From contig JAGCGO010000016.1 in assembly GCA_017649565.1 (NCBI GenBank), forward strand, positions 1-38,421: a stretch of DNA of 38,421 nt, read 5' to 3'. Source of the DNA: Fibrobacter sp. (lineage in GTDB: Bacteria; Fibrobacterota; Fibrobacteria; Fibrobacterales; Fibrobacteraceae). Position numbers and translations under genes: made by a program. Numbering within the stretch: position 1 is the first letter of the stretch; the number at the start of each line of letters is the position of its first letter. Of the stretch, positions 8,179 through 16,568 are shown in pieces. The notes beneath the pieces were generated by a model. The model had not been told where the DNA came from. It saw only the letters and a program-made list of their open reading frames with translations, and ran no database searches.

Positions 8179-9920
8179 GATTCCGTGCTGTTGTCAGCCG
8201 GAGTCTCCGCGTTCTGCGTTGCTTCGGGCGCTGTGGCCGTTGCCGCTTCGGCTTTCTGCGCTTCGGCATCCTTGTCGCGGATGGTGGCGCGGCGGATCTT
8301 TCCGCTGATGGTCTTGGGCAGTTCCGTCACGAAGTCGATGATGCGCGGGCTCTTATAGCTTGCCGCAATCTTCTTGGTGAACAGCTGGATTTCCTTTGCG
8401 AGTTCCTTGGAGGCTTCGTAGCCTTTCTGGAGCACGATGGTCGCCTTGACGGCCTGGCCGCGGTCCTTGTCTTCGACGCCCGTGACGGCCACTTCGAGCA
8501 CGGCCGGGTGCTTGTGGATGACTTCTTCCACTTCGAAGGGGCTGATGCGGTAGCCGGAACTCTTGATGAGGTCGTCGTTACGGCCCACGAACCAGTAATA
8601 TCCGTCCTTGTCGCGGGTAGCAGTGTCGCCCGTGTGGTAGACGCCGCCCTCGAAAACGCGTTCGGTGCGTTCCTGGTCGCGGTAGTAACCGCCGAACATG
8701 CCGAAGGGCTTGCCCTGGTCAATCAGGATAATCAGTTCGCCGACTTCGTCGACGCCGCAGGGGTTTCCTTCGGCGTTCACGATTTCCATGCGGTATCCCG
8801 GGGAGGGCTTGCCCATGGAGCCCGGGCGCGGTTCGCTGAAACCGAAGTTGCCCGTGGTGAGCGTAAGTTCGGTCTGGCCGTAGCCTTCCTGCATGCGGAT
8901 GCCCGTCTGCTCGTAGAACTTGTTGTAGATGTCGACGTTCAGGGCTTCGCCTGCGGTGGTGCAGTACTGTAGGCTCGAAAGGTCGTACTTGCCGATGCCG
9001 TGCTGCAGAATGTAGCGGTAGACTGTCGGCGGTGCGCAGAATGTGGTCACCTTGTATTCGGCCATTTTCTCGAGGAGCTTGCCCGGGATAAAGACCTTCA
9101 TGTCGTAGGTGAACACGGCGGAGCCGGCAATCCACTGCCCGTAAATCTTGCCCCAGAGAGCCTTGGCCCAGCCTGTTTCGGCAACGGTCAGGTGTCGGCC
9201 GCCGTCAACGACGTGCTGCCAGTACTTGGCTGTCACGATATGGCCAAGCGGGTAGGTGAACGTGTGCGCTACCATCTTCGGGTTGGAACTTGTACCGCTC
9301 GTGAAGTACACGATCATGATGTCATCGTTGTGCGTGGCATCGTCGCCTTCGGGACGGTCGAACTTTGCAGGGTAAATTTCGTAGTCGTCGTAGAAGCTCA
9401 CCCAGTTCTGTCGGGCGGTTTGGCCGACGGTCACGAGTTTTTCCACGGAGGCGCACTTGGACTTTGCCTTGTCCACTTCCTTTTGGAGCGCGGGTTCGTC
9501 GTAGGTCACGACCATCTTGACTTCGGCCGCATTGAAACGGTATTCCAGGTCTTCGGCGGCGAGCATGTTCGTTGCCGGGATGGCGATGGCGCCGATACGG
9601 TGGAGGGCCAGCAAGAAGAACCAGAATTCGTAGCGACGGCGGAGAATGAGCATCACGCGGTCGCCCTTCTTGATTCCCTGTTCCGCGAGGAAGTTCGCCG
9701 TGCGCTGGGAGGCTAGCGATAGGTCCTTGAACGTGAAGATGTGGCTTTCGTCGTTGTCGTCGCACCATACGAGGGCTTCGCGCTTGGGTTCAGTCCTTGC
9801 GTATTCGTCCACCACGTCGTAGGCGAAGTTGAAATTGTCCGGAATAGAAATCTTGAAGTTCTTGTAGAGGTCTTCGTAGGACTCGTAATCTATTTGGGAG
9901 AGAAACTTGTTGAGTAGCAT
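8175..9920 (-). CDS. AMP-forming acyl-CoA synthetase (medium-chain/acetyl-CoA synthetase-like)
   Basis: 581 residues from the ATG at 9920 ([15 protein letters not shown]); an upstream ATG at 9974 would overlap the preceding gene by 29 bp and looks less likely. It is an adenylate-forming enzyme activating a carboxylic acid to its CoA thioester. Motifs: phosphate-binding loop [55 protein letters not shown], and the C-terminal catalytic lysine in [11 protein letters not shown]. The [10 protein letters not shown] start and overall form recall the medium-chain (MACS) group; the substrate cannot be read from sequence. The last 30 residues are a low-complexity Ala/Glu/Thr tail. It ends a minus-strand run with fabF, fabV and a deacetylase, suggesting fatty-acid recycling. 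Confidence 0.88.
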   Translation of the reverse strand: MLLNKFLSQIDYESYEDLYKNFKISIPDNFNFAYDVVDEYARTEPKREALVWCDDNDESHIFTFKDLSLASQRTANFLAEQGIKKGDRVMLILRRRYEFWFFLLALHRIGAIAIPATNMLAAEDLEYRFNAAEVKMVVTYDEPALQKEVDKAKSKCASVEKLVTVGQTARQNWVSFYDDYEIYPAKFDRPEGDDATHNDDIMIVYFTSGTSSNPKMVAHTFTYPLGHIVTAKYWQHVVDGGRHLTVAETGWAKALWGKIYGQWIAGSAVFTYDMKVFIPGKLLEKMAEYKVTTFCAPPTVYRYILQHGIGKYDLSSLQYCTTAGEALNVDIYNKFYEQTGIRMQEGYGQTELTLTTGNFGFSEPRPGSMGKPSPGYRMEIVNAEGNPCGVDEVGELIILIDQGKPFGMFGGYYRDQERTERVFEGGVYHTGDTATRDKDGYYWFVGRNDDLIKSSGYRISPFEVEEVIHKHPAVLEVAVTGVEDKDRGQAVKATIVLQKGYEASKELAKEIQLFTKKIAASYKSPRIIDFVTELPKTISGKIRRATIRDKDAEAQKAEAATATAPEATQNAETPADNSTES

Positions 9921-9945
9921 GTCTTGAATCCAGTGGATACGGGCC

Positions 9946-10716
9946 TTACAGATCCCTGTACATGATTTTTTCACGCATGGTCGACGTGTAGCGCACCATG
10001 TTCAAGATGCGTTTTTCGCCGATGGTCCTGAAATCCTTGTCGTGGAACACCAAGCGGTGGACTCCGCCGGGCAGGAGCATCTTGAGACAGGCGTATGTCT
10101 GCGCGATTCCGAGAAGCGGGGTCGGGATGATGGAAAAACTGAGTGTGCCGGAGTTTGTCTTCTTGATCTTTCCGTCCACCTTCTGGTAGATGCCGTGGTA
10201 GTCCTCGTAGTAGTCGAAGATTTCCAGCGCCTGTTCCTTGAGGAACTTATTGCCGAACCAGATGGGGGGGATGAATCCGGAGGGCTTGCCTGTGCCGTGG
10301 GCCTTCCAGAGAGCTAGGCTCCTCTTGAGCAATGCCTGGGTGAAGCGTTCGTCGATACCGGCGAATTCGGCCTCGTTGTTCGAAACCCAGAGGGCGATTT
10401 TGCCTTGGAGGCTGCGCTTGAGGGAAAGGTCTGCGCGGTGGCGAGCCCCGTGGAGCATGATCTCGTAGCCCTCGTTCACGAACTTTTCGAGTTCTTCGCG
10501 GAACTGTTCCGCCTCGGATTCCGGTGCGGCACCGAACGACGGGATGACGGCGATGCTGATGGGGGAGCCGGCGGCATCTGCAATCTTGCGGATCTGGTTG
10601 CGAGTCCTCTTGAAGTTCAGGACGCTAAAGCTGTGGTAGCACAGGATGAACTTCTTCTTTTTCTGGAAAGTTGCCTCGGCGGCCTGGATGTCGGCGATGT
10701 CCTTGTTGTGTTCCAT
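9946..10716 (-). CDS. Polysaccharide deacetylase-like protein (DUF2334-like)
   Basis: 256 residues. FILCYHSFSVLNF near the N-terminus, then ISIAVIPSFG and EIMLHGARHRADLS resemble the beta-strand/metal-binding segments of NodB-fold deacetylases of the DUF2334 kind (usual pattern xLHGxxH). VFHDKDF near the C-terminus is also compatible. No signal peptide, so probably cytoplasmic. The substrate is unknown; a sugar or lipid-linked sugar is inferred only from the fold. It lies 8 bp after the small membrane protein and 25 bp before the acyl-CoA synthetase, so the three are probably co-transcribed. The start ATG is preceded by GAGG. Confidence 0.65.
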   Translation of the reverse strand: MEHNKDIADIQAAEATFQKKKKFILCYHSFSVLNFKRTRNQIRKIADAAGSPISIAVIPSFGAAPESEAEQFREELEKFVNEGYEIMLHGARHRADLSLKRSLQGKIALWVSNNEAEFAGIDERFTQALLKRSLALWKAHGTGKPSGFIPPIWFGNKFLKEQALEIFDYYEDYHGIYQKVDGKIKKTNSGTLSFSIIPTPLLGIAQTYACLKMLLPGGVHRLVFHDKDFRTIGEKRILNMVRYTSTMREKIMYRDL

Positions 10717-10724
10717 AGGGGCCT

Positions 10725-10856
10725 CTATTGCTTGTCGTTGTCAGAAGAGTAGATCTCTTCCTCGAGCTTCTGCGAGATGAAAAGATGATAGAAGAAAAAC
10801 AGGATAACCGTTAGTGCGGAAATCTTGAGCCACGATTTGAACAGCCAGTCGGACAT
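10725..10856 (-). CDS. 43-residue single-pass membrane protein
   Basis: From the ATG at 10856 the product is 43 residues: MSDWLFKSWLKIS, a hydrophobic stretch (ALTVILFFFYHLFI), then an acidic tail (QKLEEEIYSS...). A strong AAAGGAG ribosome-binding site lies 6 nt before the ATG, which argues strongly that it is real. One transmembrane helix is predicted with the N-terminus probably cytoplasmic by the positive-inside rule. It is 8 bp upstream of the deacetylase-like gene and 80 bp after fabV. Function unknown; such proteins often modulate or anchor a partner enzyme, here possibly the deacetylase or acyl-CoA synthetase (inference only). Confidence 0.7.
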   Translation of the reverse strand: MSDWLFKSWLKISALTVILFFFYHLFISQKLEEEIYSSDNDKQ

Positions 10857-10936
10857 ACGACGCTCCTTTGCACAGCAGTGTGCTCTGCAAAAATACATTT
10901 TTTCGGCATGAAAGGGCGAAAAATGGATGCCGCCCG

Positions 10937-12142
10937 CTAGATTCTTTCCATTGATTCTACGTCGGCCGTGTAATCGACGCCTTCGACGTCGAATCCGTTG
11001 GTGGCGAGGATGTCGTGGCGGTAGCCCTTGAAGTCGCCGATCCGGGCGAAAGATTCCTGCGAGATGGTCGCCATGCGCTTGCGGACTTCTTCCTGCACTT
11101 TCGGAGCCATTTCGAGCTCGTCGATACGGATGAGTCCGCTTTCGTCAGTGGGGATGGCACCGCCCGTGTAGAGGCGTTCGGCAAAAAGGCGCTCCATCTG
11201 TTCGATACAGCCTTCGTGCGTGCCTTGCTCCTTCATGACTTTATAGAGCACGGAAAGGTAAAGCGGGATGATGGGGATGACCGCGCTGGAGCGGGTCACG
11301 ACGCCCTTGTTGATGGAAATGTAGGCTCCGCCACCGAGGCTCGCCTTGAGTTCCTCGTTGAGTTCGCGGGCTGTCTTTTCGAGGTGCTTCTTGGCGTTGC
11401 CTATGGTTCCGTCGCGGTAGATGGCGTGCGAAAGCATGGGGCCGAAGTAGGAATAGGCGACCGTCTTGACGCCTTTGGCGAGGACGCCCGCCGCGGCAAG
11501 CTGGCGCATCCAAAGCGCCCAGTCTTCGCCGCCCAACACCTTGACGGTGTTGGCCGCCTCTTCGGCGGTGGCGGGCTCAGCGCTGACCGTGCAGAGTTTG
11601 CCGGTCATGGAGTCGATAGTCTCTCCGGTAAAGGGTTCGCCGATGGGCTTGATGACGCTACGGTACAGTTCTCCGGTATCTGGGTCGATGCGCACGGCAG
11701 AGGTCACGCTGTAGACGACGAGGTCGATCTTTTTGCCTGCCTGCTGTACGGTCTCGATGACCTGCTTGCGCATGGCATGGGAGAACGCGTCTCCGTTGAA
11801 CGTGACGGACTGGAGACCGGCGGCCATTGCCTCCCGGTCGAAAGCCATGTTGTTGTACCAGCCCGGGGTTCCGCTTTTGGGAACCGGCGTGTCAGTTCCT
11901 TCTTTTTCAAAGGATACGCCGATGGTGTCGGCCCCGTACCCGAAAGCGGCGGCAATGCGGCTCGCGAGGCCGTAGCCGGTGGAGCATCCGACGACGAGCG
12001 CGGTCTTGGGGGCATCCAGGGGCTTGCCCCTTTCGGCCCTTTTCTTCTGCACATACTTGACCTGGCGGGCCACGTCGGCGGCGCACCCTGCGGGATGCGC
12101 GTTGACGCACATGTTGCTACGAATCATGGGCTGGATGATCAT
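10937..12142 (-). CDS. fabV: Trans-2-enoyl-ACP/CoA reductase (NADH)
   Basis: 401 residues, the normal FabV/Ter length. It reduces the trans-2 double bond of enoyl-ACP or enoyl-CoA with NADH, the last step of the fatty-acid elongation cycle. Seen: MIIQPMIRSNMCVNAHPAGC start, Rossmann segment ALVVGCSTGYGLASRIAAAFG, SVTSAVRID, and the Y-x8-K active-site signature in YRDGTIGNAKK. Family knowledge: FabV is a triclosan-tolerant alternative to FabI; whether this enzyme prefers ACP or CoA substrates (as in Treponema Ter) cannot be told. It is 33 bp downstream of fabF in the same direction. No fabI is visible. Confidence 0.95.
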   Translation of the reverse strand: MIIQPMIRSNMCVNAHPAGCAADVARQVKYVQKKRAERGKPLDAPKTALVVGCSTGYGLASRIAAAFGYGADTIGVSFEKEGTDTPVPKSGTPGWYNNMAFDREAMAAGLQSVTFNGDAFSHAMRKQVIETVQQAGKKIDLVVYSVTSAVRIDPDTGELYRSVIKPIGEPFTGETIDSMTGKLCTVSAEPATAEEAANTVKVLGGEDWALWMRQLAAAGVLAKGVKTVAYSYFGPMLSHAIYRDGTIGNAKKHLEKTARELNEELKASLGGGAYISINKGVVTRSSAVIPIIPLYLSVLYKVMKEQGTHEGCIEQMERLFAERLYTGGAIPTDESGLIRIDELEMAPKVQEEVRKRMATISQESFARIGDFKGYRHDILATNGFDVEGVDYTADVESMERI

Positions 12143-12175
12143 ACTTTCCCCCTTCCTCAGTTTTTTACAAGGCCC

Positions 12176-13426
12176 CTATTCCTTGAATTTCTTGATGACG
12201 ACGATCCCGTTGTGTCCGCCGAACCCGAGGGAGGCGGAAACGGCCACGTCGATATTCCCTTCCACGCCCTGGTTCGGGACGTAGTCGAGGTCGCAACCTT
12301 CGTCAGGGTTGTCCAGGTTCTTGGTAGCGGGGTAGAACGAATCGCGGATGGCGAGGGTCGAGACGATCGCCTCGATGACGCCGGCGGCGCCCACGCAGTG
12401 GCCGGTCACGCTCTTGGTGCTTGATACCTTGATCTTGTAGGCATGTTCGCCGAGCGCGATCTTGAGCATCTCGGTCTCGGTGAGGTCGTTCAGGTGCGTG
12501 GACGTGCCGTGGGCGTTGTAGTAGTCCACGTCGGTCGCTTCGATGCCGGCATCCTTCATGGCGCGGATCATGGCCTTTGCGCAGGTTTCTCCACCCGGGC
12601 GGGGGCTCGTGATGTGGTAGGCGTCGGCGGATGCGCCGTAGCCGGCCAGCTCGGCGTAGATCTTTGCGCCGCGGGCCTTGGCGTGTTCGAGTTCTTCGAG
12701 CACCAGCACTGCACCGCCTTCGCCCATGACAAAGCCGCTACGGTCTTTGTCGAAGGGGCGCGACGCCTTTTCGGGGTCGTCGTTGAACTTGTCGGTGAGG
12801 GCGTGCATGCCCGCGAAGCTCTTGATGGAATATTCGGTAATCCCGCTTTCGGACCCGCCGGCGAGGCACACGTCCAGGCGGCCCGAGCGGATGGAATCCA
12901 GCGCGACCCCGATGGCGTCGGTGCCGGAGGCACAGGCGGTGCAGATCGTATGGGCAGACCCGGTAATGCCGAGTGCTATGGAGACGTTCGCACACGCCTC
13001 GTTCGGGATGAGTTCGGGCATGGCGAGCGGGGATACCCTGCGCTTGCCGCCTTCGATATACTTGTTGTAGGTCTCGTCGAGAATGTCCATGCCGGCCAGT
13101 CCGTTCCCGGCCACGATTCCGGTGGTGTCCTCGGCCAGCTGTTCGCGGGTGAGGCCTGCATCCTTGACGGCCTCGTTCGCAGCCCCGACCAGGAACTGCG
13201 TGAAGCGTGCCATGCGGCGGGCTTCCTTCGGGTCGATTCCGTGTTCTTCGGGCTTAAAATCCTTGACTTCTGCAGCAATCTTAACCGGGCAGTTGCTCGC
13301 GTCGAACAGTGTAATAGGTCCGATGCCGCTCTTGCCCTCTCGTATGGCTTTCCACATATCGGGTACGGTCTTTCCGACGGGAGAGATCGCGCCCATGCCA
13401 GTAATTACAATTCTTCTCTTGTTCAT
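12176..13426 (-). CDS. fabF: Beta-ketoacyl-ACP synthase II
   Basis: 416 residues, standard length. A thiolase-fold condensing enzyme extending acyl-ACP with malonyl-ACP. The N-terminus RRIVITGMGAISPVGKT is typical. The catalytic triad is visible: C165 in TACASGTDAIG, His in NAHGTSTHLND and His in SVTGHCVGAAG. LGFGGHNG near the C-terminus is the conserved glycine loop. An AAGGA ribosome-binding site lies just before the ATG. It is the first gene of a minus-strand run with fabV, a small membrane protein, a deacetylase-like protein and an acyl-CoA synthetase. A 12-bp palindrome lies 29 bp upstream of the start. Confidence 0.96.
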   Translation of the reverse strand: MNKRRIVITGMGAISPVGKTVPDMWKAIREGKSGIGPITLFDASNCPVKIAAEVKDFKPEEHGIDPKEARRMARFTQFLVGAANEAVKDAGLTREQLAEDTTGIVAGNGLAGMDILDETYNKYIEGGKRRVSPLAMPELIPNEACANVSIALGITGSAHTICTACASGTDAIGVALDSIRSGRLDVCLAGGSESGITEYSIKSFAGMHALTDKFNDDPEKASRPFDKDRSGFVMGEGGAVLVLEELEHAKARGAKIYAELAGYGASADAYHITSPRPGGETCAKAMIRAMKDAGIEATDVDYYNAHGTSTHLNDLTETEMLKIALGEHAYKIKVSSTKSVTGHCVGAAGVIEAIVSTLAIRDSFYPATKNLDNPDEGCDLDYVPNQGVEGNIDVAVSASLGFGGHNGIVVIKKFKE

Positions 13427-13454
13427 AAAATCCTTTTTTTGGGGATAAAGATAG

Positions 13455-13466
13455 CTATTTAAATAG
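13455..13466. promoter_or_regulatory. 12-bp palindrome upstream of fabF
   Basis: CTATTTAAATAG is a perfect dyad 29 bp upstream of the fabF ATG in the AT-rich 232-bp gap between the divergent fabF and the DUF2238-like gene. It could be an operator for a fatty-acid regulator. It does not match the FapR or FabT sites I know. The rest of the gap is AT-rich with no other gene visible. Confidence 0.35.
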
Positions 13467-13658
13467 GAATCTTTTTTTTACTCCCCAAGAATCGGTATGA
13501 AAAGCGTAATGTAATAAAAAAGAAGTATTTCTGTAATATTATACCTTTTTTTTGCTGCTTTTTTCACAAAAAAAGAAAAAAAGTTGCATTTTAGGGACGC
13601 TTTACATTTTTGCGTTGCTTTACAGGATGCGGGTGCTTTTTTCTATTATTGGAGATAC

Positions 13659-14258
13659 ATGAAAAAATTGCCCAAATTGCATATAGCTCTGCTCATTTTT
13701 GTCCTCTTGACGATTCTCTGGTCTGCCGTGGGTGTGGTTGACACTTACCTGACCTGGGTCCTGGAAGCCGCCCCGGCGCTTGCCGGGCTTTTGGTTCTTG
13801 TGCTGACCTACAAGAAATTCCGCATGCCCGATTACCTGTATGTCATAATGGCTTTCCACATGGCCGTTCTGCTGGTGGGGGCGCACTATTCGTATGCCAA
13901 GGTGCCGCTTGGCTTCTGGATGGAGGACTGGTTCGGCTTTACGCGCAACAATTACGACAAGATTGGGCATTTCATGCAGGGATTTACCCCGGCGCTCCTG
14001 ACCATAGAGCTCCTGCGCCGTACAACCCCGCTTCGGACCACCGGCTGGACGGCATTTTTGGCGATTTGCGTCGCCGAGGCCATTTCGGCCCTTTACGAGA
14101 TTATCGAATGGCTCGCTTCGTTGAGCAACCCGACCGATACGGAGGCGTTCCTGGGAACCCAGGGTTACATTTGGGACACCCAGTCGGACATGTTCATGTG
14201 CCTGACCGGGGCGGTCCTTGCCGTTCTCATCTGGTTCTTTGTTTACCCAAGGCGCTGA
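13659..14258 (+). CDS. DUF2238-type inner-membrane protein (YjdF-like)
   Basis: 199 residues from the ATG at 13659, chosen because GGAG lies 4 nt upstream and MKKLPKLHIALLIFVLL starts the first membrane helix. About six hydrophobic segments. Conserved features of the DUF2238/YjdF family are visible: NYDKIGHFMQGF, EAISALYEIIEWLA, GTQGYIWDTQSDMFM. Acidic and histidine residues in these helices suggest a metal or catalytic site, but the family function is unknown to me. It is divergent from fabF and converges on the thioredoxin-like gene with 6 bp between stops. Confidence 0.8.
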   Translation: MKKLPKLHIALLIFVLLTILWSAVGVVDTYLTWVLEAAPALAGLLVLVLTYKKFRMPDYLYVIMAFHMAVLLVGAHYSYAKVPLGFWMEDWFGFTRNNYDKIGHFMQGFTPALLTIELLRRTTPLRTTGWTAFLAICVAEAISALYEIIEWLASLSNPTDTEAFLGTQGYIWDTQSDMFMCLTGAVLAVLIWFFVYPRR

Positions 14259-14264
14259 AATCGC

Positions 14265-14783
14265 TTACTTGTTGCTTTTGAGCAGTTTTAGGCAAATTTC
14301 GGACAATGCGTTTGCAGGGAGTACGGCTCCCTTGCTGTAGATGATTTCGCCTCTCCTGTTTATGGCGGTCAGGTAGGGGACCACGGATTTTTTGATGTGG
14401 AATTCCTCATCAAATCGGTTTTCCCAGTAGAAAGATTTCCAGTCCCAGGGCAAATCCTGCTTGTAGACCCAATTATGGATTTCGTCATGGGTGTAACCGC
14501 TGACGCCGAAAAGGATACGAATTTTGTGTAGACGCAGGAAATCGGTCAATGATTTGAGGTCTTGGGCTTCCCTGACGCAGTGCGGGCACCAGGTGCCCAT
14601 GGTGAAAATGAGTGTCCCTTTCTCCCCGGCGAGTTCTTCTAGGGTCGTTTTGTTCCCGTTGAGTTCGTACATCACGGTATCCCACTTTATTCTCGTGGAA
14701 AAGGGATTGAAGCCTTTTACCTTGAAAATGTAGAAGGCTGCCGCGGCGATGAGCACGAGAATTAGAAGTTTCTTGATCGACAT
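14265..14783 (-). CDS. TlpA/ResA-like membrane-anchored thioredoxin
   Basis: 172 residues. The N-terminal hydrophobic helix (KKLLILVLIAAAAFYIF) acts as a signal anchor, placing the thioredoxin-like domain in the periplasm. The redox motif is W65-C66-P-H-C69 in TMGTWCPHC. The later VVPYLTAIN segment carries the cis-proline expected for thioredoxin folds. Likely a thiol-disulfide exchange protein, perhaps for cytochrome maturation or for keeping cysteines of secreted proteins reduced; the partner is unknown. On the minus strand a TATATT box ends 6 nt before the ATG with no Shine-Dalgarno, so the mRNA may be leaderless. Confidence 0.88.
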   Translation of the reverse strand: MSIKKLLILVLIAAAAFYIFKVKGFNPFSTRIKWDTVMYELNGNKTTLEELAGEKGTLIFTMGTWCPHCVREAQDLKSLTDFLRLHKIRILFGVSGYTHDEIHNWVYKQDLPWDWKSFYWENRFDEEFHIKKSVVPYLTAINRRGEIIYSKGAVLPANALSEICLKLLKSNK

Positions 14784-14911
14784 GTATTCAATATATGCTT
14801 TTTTGCATGGATTTTATGCTCCGAAAAGGCAAAAAGGCTGTTTTGGCGTGTAAAGTGTGATTTTTGTGACGAGGATTTCTATCTTGTAGGGCGTTCTGAA
14901 CGAGGTTTATG

Positions 14912-15901
14912 ATGATTGTATCTTGGATGACCACCAATAAGTGTAACCTGACCTGCAAGCACTGCTACCAGGACGCGGGCGAGAACAAGGCGGCCGAGCT
15001 CACGACCGCCGAGGCGCTCAAGCTGATTGACGAGATCGCGAAGGCGGGGTTCAAGATCATGATTTTCAGCGGTGGCGAGCCCATGACCCGTCCCGACATC
15101 GTGGAACTGGTCGCGCACGCCTCGAGCAAGGGACTCCGCCCTGTGTTCGGTACCAACGGCACGCTCATCACGCACGATTTGGCGTTTGAACTCAAGAAGG
15201 CCGGTGCCATGGCCATGGGCATCAGCATTGACAGCATCGACCATGACCGCCATAACAATTTCCGCGGTCTCCCGAACGCCTTCGAACTCACCATGATGGG
15301 TATCGAGAACTGCAAGGCGGCGGGCCTCCCGTTCCAGATCCACACGACCATCATGGATTGGAACCAGAACGAAATTTTTGACATCATGGACTGGGTCAAG
15401 GAAATCGGCGCGGTGAACCACCAGATTTTCTTCCTGATTCCCGTGGGCCGTGGCAAGGAAATTGAAGACCACGCCTTGCGCGTCGCCGAATACGAGGGCC
15501 TGCTCCGCAAGATCATGGAAAAGAGCCGCACGCTCGGCATCCCCGTGAAGCCCACCTGCGCCCCGCAGTTCCTGCGCATCGCCGACCAGCTCGACATCAA
15601 GACGCGTTACAGCCGCGGATGCCTCGCCGGACTCGACTACTGCATCGTGAGCCCCATCGGGAAGGTGCGCCCCTGCGCCTACATGATGGAAGAGGCGGGC
15701 GACGTGCACGACACTCCGTTCGACGAAATCTGGGCGAACGCCGAAGTGTTCAAGAAGCTCCGCACCAAGGCCTACGCCGGTGCCTGCGGCAAGTGCAAGT
15801 TTAACGACCGTTGCGGCGGTTGCCGCGCCCGTGCCGCCTATTACCACGACGGCGACTTTATGCAAGAAGACTCCTACTGCGCTTACGGGAGAGGTCTATG
15901 A
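14912..15901 (+). CDS. nirJ2: Radical SAM/SPASM protein of the NirJ2/AhbD type (haem biosynthesis)
   Basis: 329 residues from the second of two adjacent ATGs (14909 and 14912), preferred because CGAGG is then 6 nt away and family members begin MIVSW. The radical SAM cluster cysteines are C11, C15 and C18 (KCNLTCKHC), followed by IFSGGEPMTRPD and FGTNGTLIT. The C-terminal SPASM-like cysteines lie in GCLAGLDYC, RPCAY, and GACGKCKFNDRCGGCRARAAYYHDGD. This strongly resembles TIGR04055 (NirJ2), related to AhbD, which converts Fe-coproporphyrin III to haem in the siroheme-dependent route. That fits the siroheme genes at 1183-3809. AhbA, AhbB and AhbC are not in the window. AhbC or a peptide-modifying enzyme are alternatives. 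Confidence 0.82.
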   Translation: MIVSWMTTNKCNLTCKHCYQDAGENKAAELTTAEALKLIDEIAKAGFKIMIFSGGEPMTRPDIVELVAHASSKGLRPVFGTNGTLITHDLAFELKKAGAMAMGISIDSIDHDRHNNFRGLPNAFELTMMGIENCKAAGLPFQIHTTIMDWNQNEIFDIMDWVKEIGAVNHQIFFLIPVGRGKEIEDHALRVAEYEGLLRKIMEKSRTLGIPVKPTCAPQFLRIADQLDIKTRYSRGCLAGLDYCIVSPIGKVRPCAYMMEEAGDVHDTPFDEIWANAEVFKKLRTKAYAGACGKCKFNDRCGGCRARAAYYHDGDFMQEDSYCAYGRGL

Positions 15902-15905
15902 TTAA

Positions 15906-16003
15906 TTGATGATTGAGGATTGATAATTGATGATTAAATATTATCCATTATCAATTCTCCATTATCCATTATCCATTATCCATTATCAATCATCAATTCT
16001 CCA
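15906..16003 (+). repeat. Fourteen consecutive 7-bp units directly before tadA
   Basis: Exactly 98 bp. Four units of the TTGATGA/TTGAGGA/TTGATAA type, one TTAAATA, then nine of the TTATCCA/TTATCAA/TTCTCCA type. The first group is the inverted form of the second, so a long hairpin is possible; for example ATTGATGATTGA pairs with TCAATCATCAAT. The array begins 5 bp after the radical SAM stop codon and ends 2 bp before the tadA ATG. No Shine-Dalgarno is present. Confidence 0.85.
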
Positions 16004-16005
16004 TT

Positions 16006-16497
16006 ATGTTCACTCCTGAAGATGAAAAATACATGCGCATGGCGCTCCGCGAGGCGCAAAAGGCCTTCGACGAGAAGGAGATTCCCATCGGCTGCGTTAT
16101 CGTGAAGGATGGCGTGGTGATAGGGAAGGGCCACAACCAGATCGAGATGCTCAAGGACGCCACCGCCCATGCCGAAATTCTGGCTATCGGGACGGCGGCG
16201 GGGCACCTCGACAACTGGCGTCTGGACGGCTGTACTTTGTATGTAACGCTCGAACCCTGCCCGATGTGCGCAGGGGCTATCCTCAACAGCCGCGTTTCCC
16301 GCGTGGTCTACGGTTCCCCGGATACCCGTTTTGGCGGTTGCGGAACGACCGTCGACGTTATTACGGGCAATGCGCTCAAGCGCGATGTGGAAGTGGTCGG
16401 CGGGCTCCTGGCTGACGAGTGCCTGGGCCTCCTGAAGGCTTTTTTCCAGCAGATGCGGCTCGAAAAGGGCGATTCCGGTAACAAGGGAACACCCTAG
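16006..16497 (+). CDS. tadA: tRNA-specific adenosine deaminase
   Basis: 163 residues. A zinc-dependent cytidine-deaminase-fold enzyme that converts A34 to inosine in tRNA-Arg(ACG), an essential decoding step. Zinc and catalytic residues are visible: H55 and E57 (AHAEI), C85 and C88 (EPCPMCAG). SRVSRVVYGSPDTRFGG and the C-terminal LLKAFFQQMR are family-typical. The ATG at 16006 lies immediately after a 98-bp heptamer array and has no ribosome-binding site, so expression may depend on the repeat or on coupling to the upstream radical SAM gene. Confidence 0.95.
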   Translation: MFTPEDEKYMRMALREAQKAFDEKEIPIGCVIVKDGVVIGKGHNQIEMLKDATAHAEILAIGTAAGHLDNWRLDGCTLYVTLEPCPMCAGAILNSRVSRVVYGSPDTRFGGCGTTVDVITGNALKRDVEVVGGLLADECLGLLKAFFQQMRLEKGDSGNKGTP

Positions 16498-16520
16498 ACC
16501 CCGTTGATTTCCCCCTTATT

Positions 16521-16550
16521 CTCTCGTCTCTCGTCTTTCGTCTCTCGTCT
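16521..16550 (+). repeat. Intergenic four-unit CTCTCGT array
   Basis: Units CTCTCGT, CTCTCGT, CTTTCGT, CTCTCGT plus CT. Same family and length as the in-frame arrays at 2715, 3285 and 3469, but here in the 71-bp gap between tadA and the following lipoprotein gene, occupying the region where a -35 element would be expected. Confidence 0.85.
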
Positions 16551-16568
16551 AATATCTATATTCAAAAT

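Noticed and set aside
11015..12424. 469-residue plus-strand open frame opposite fabV and fabF
   Set aside because: Antisense shadow spanning two clear genes; low-complexity product.
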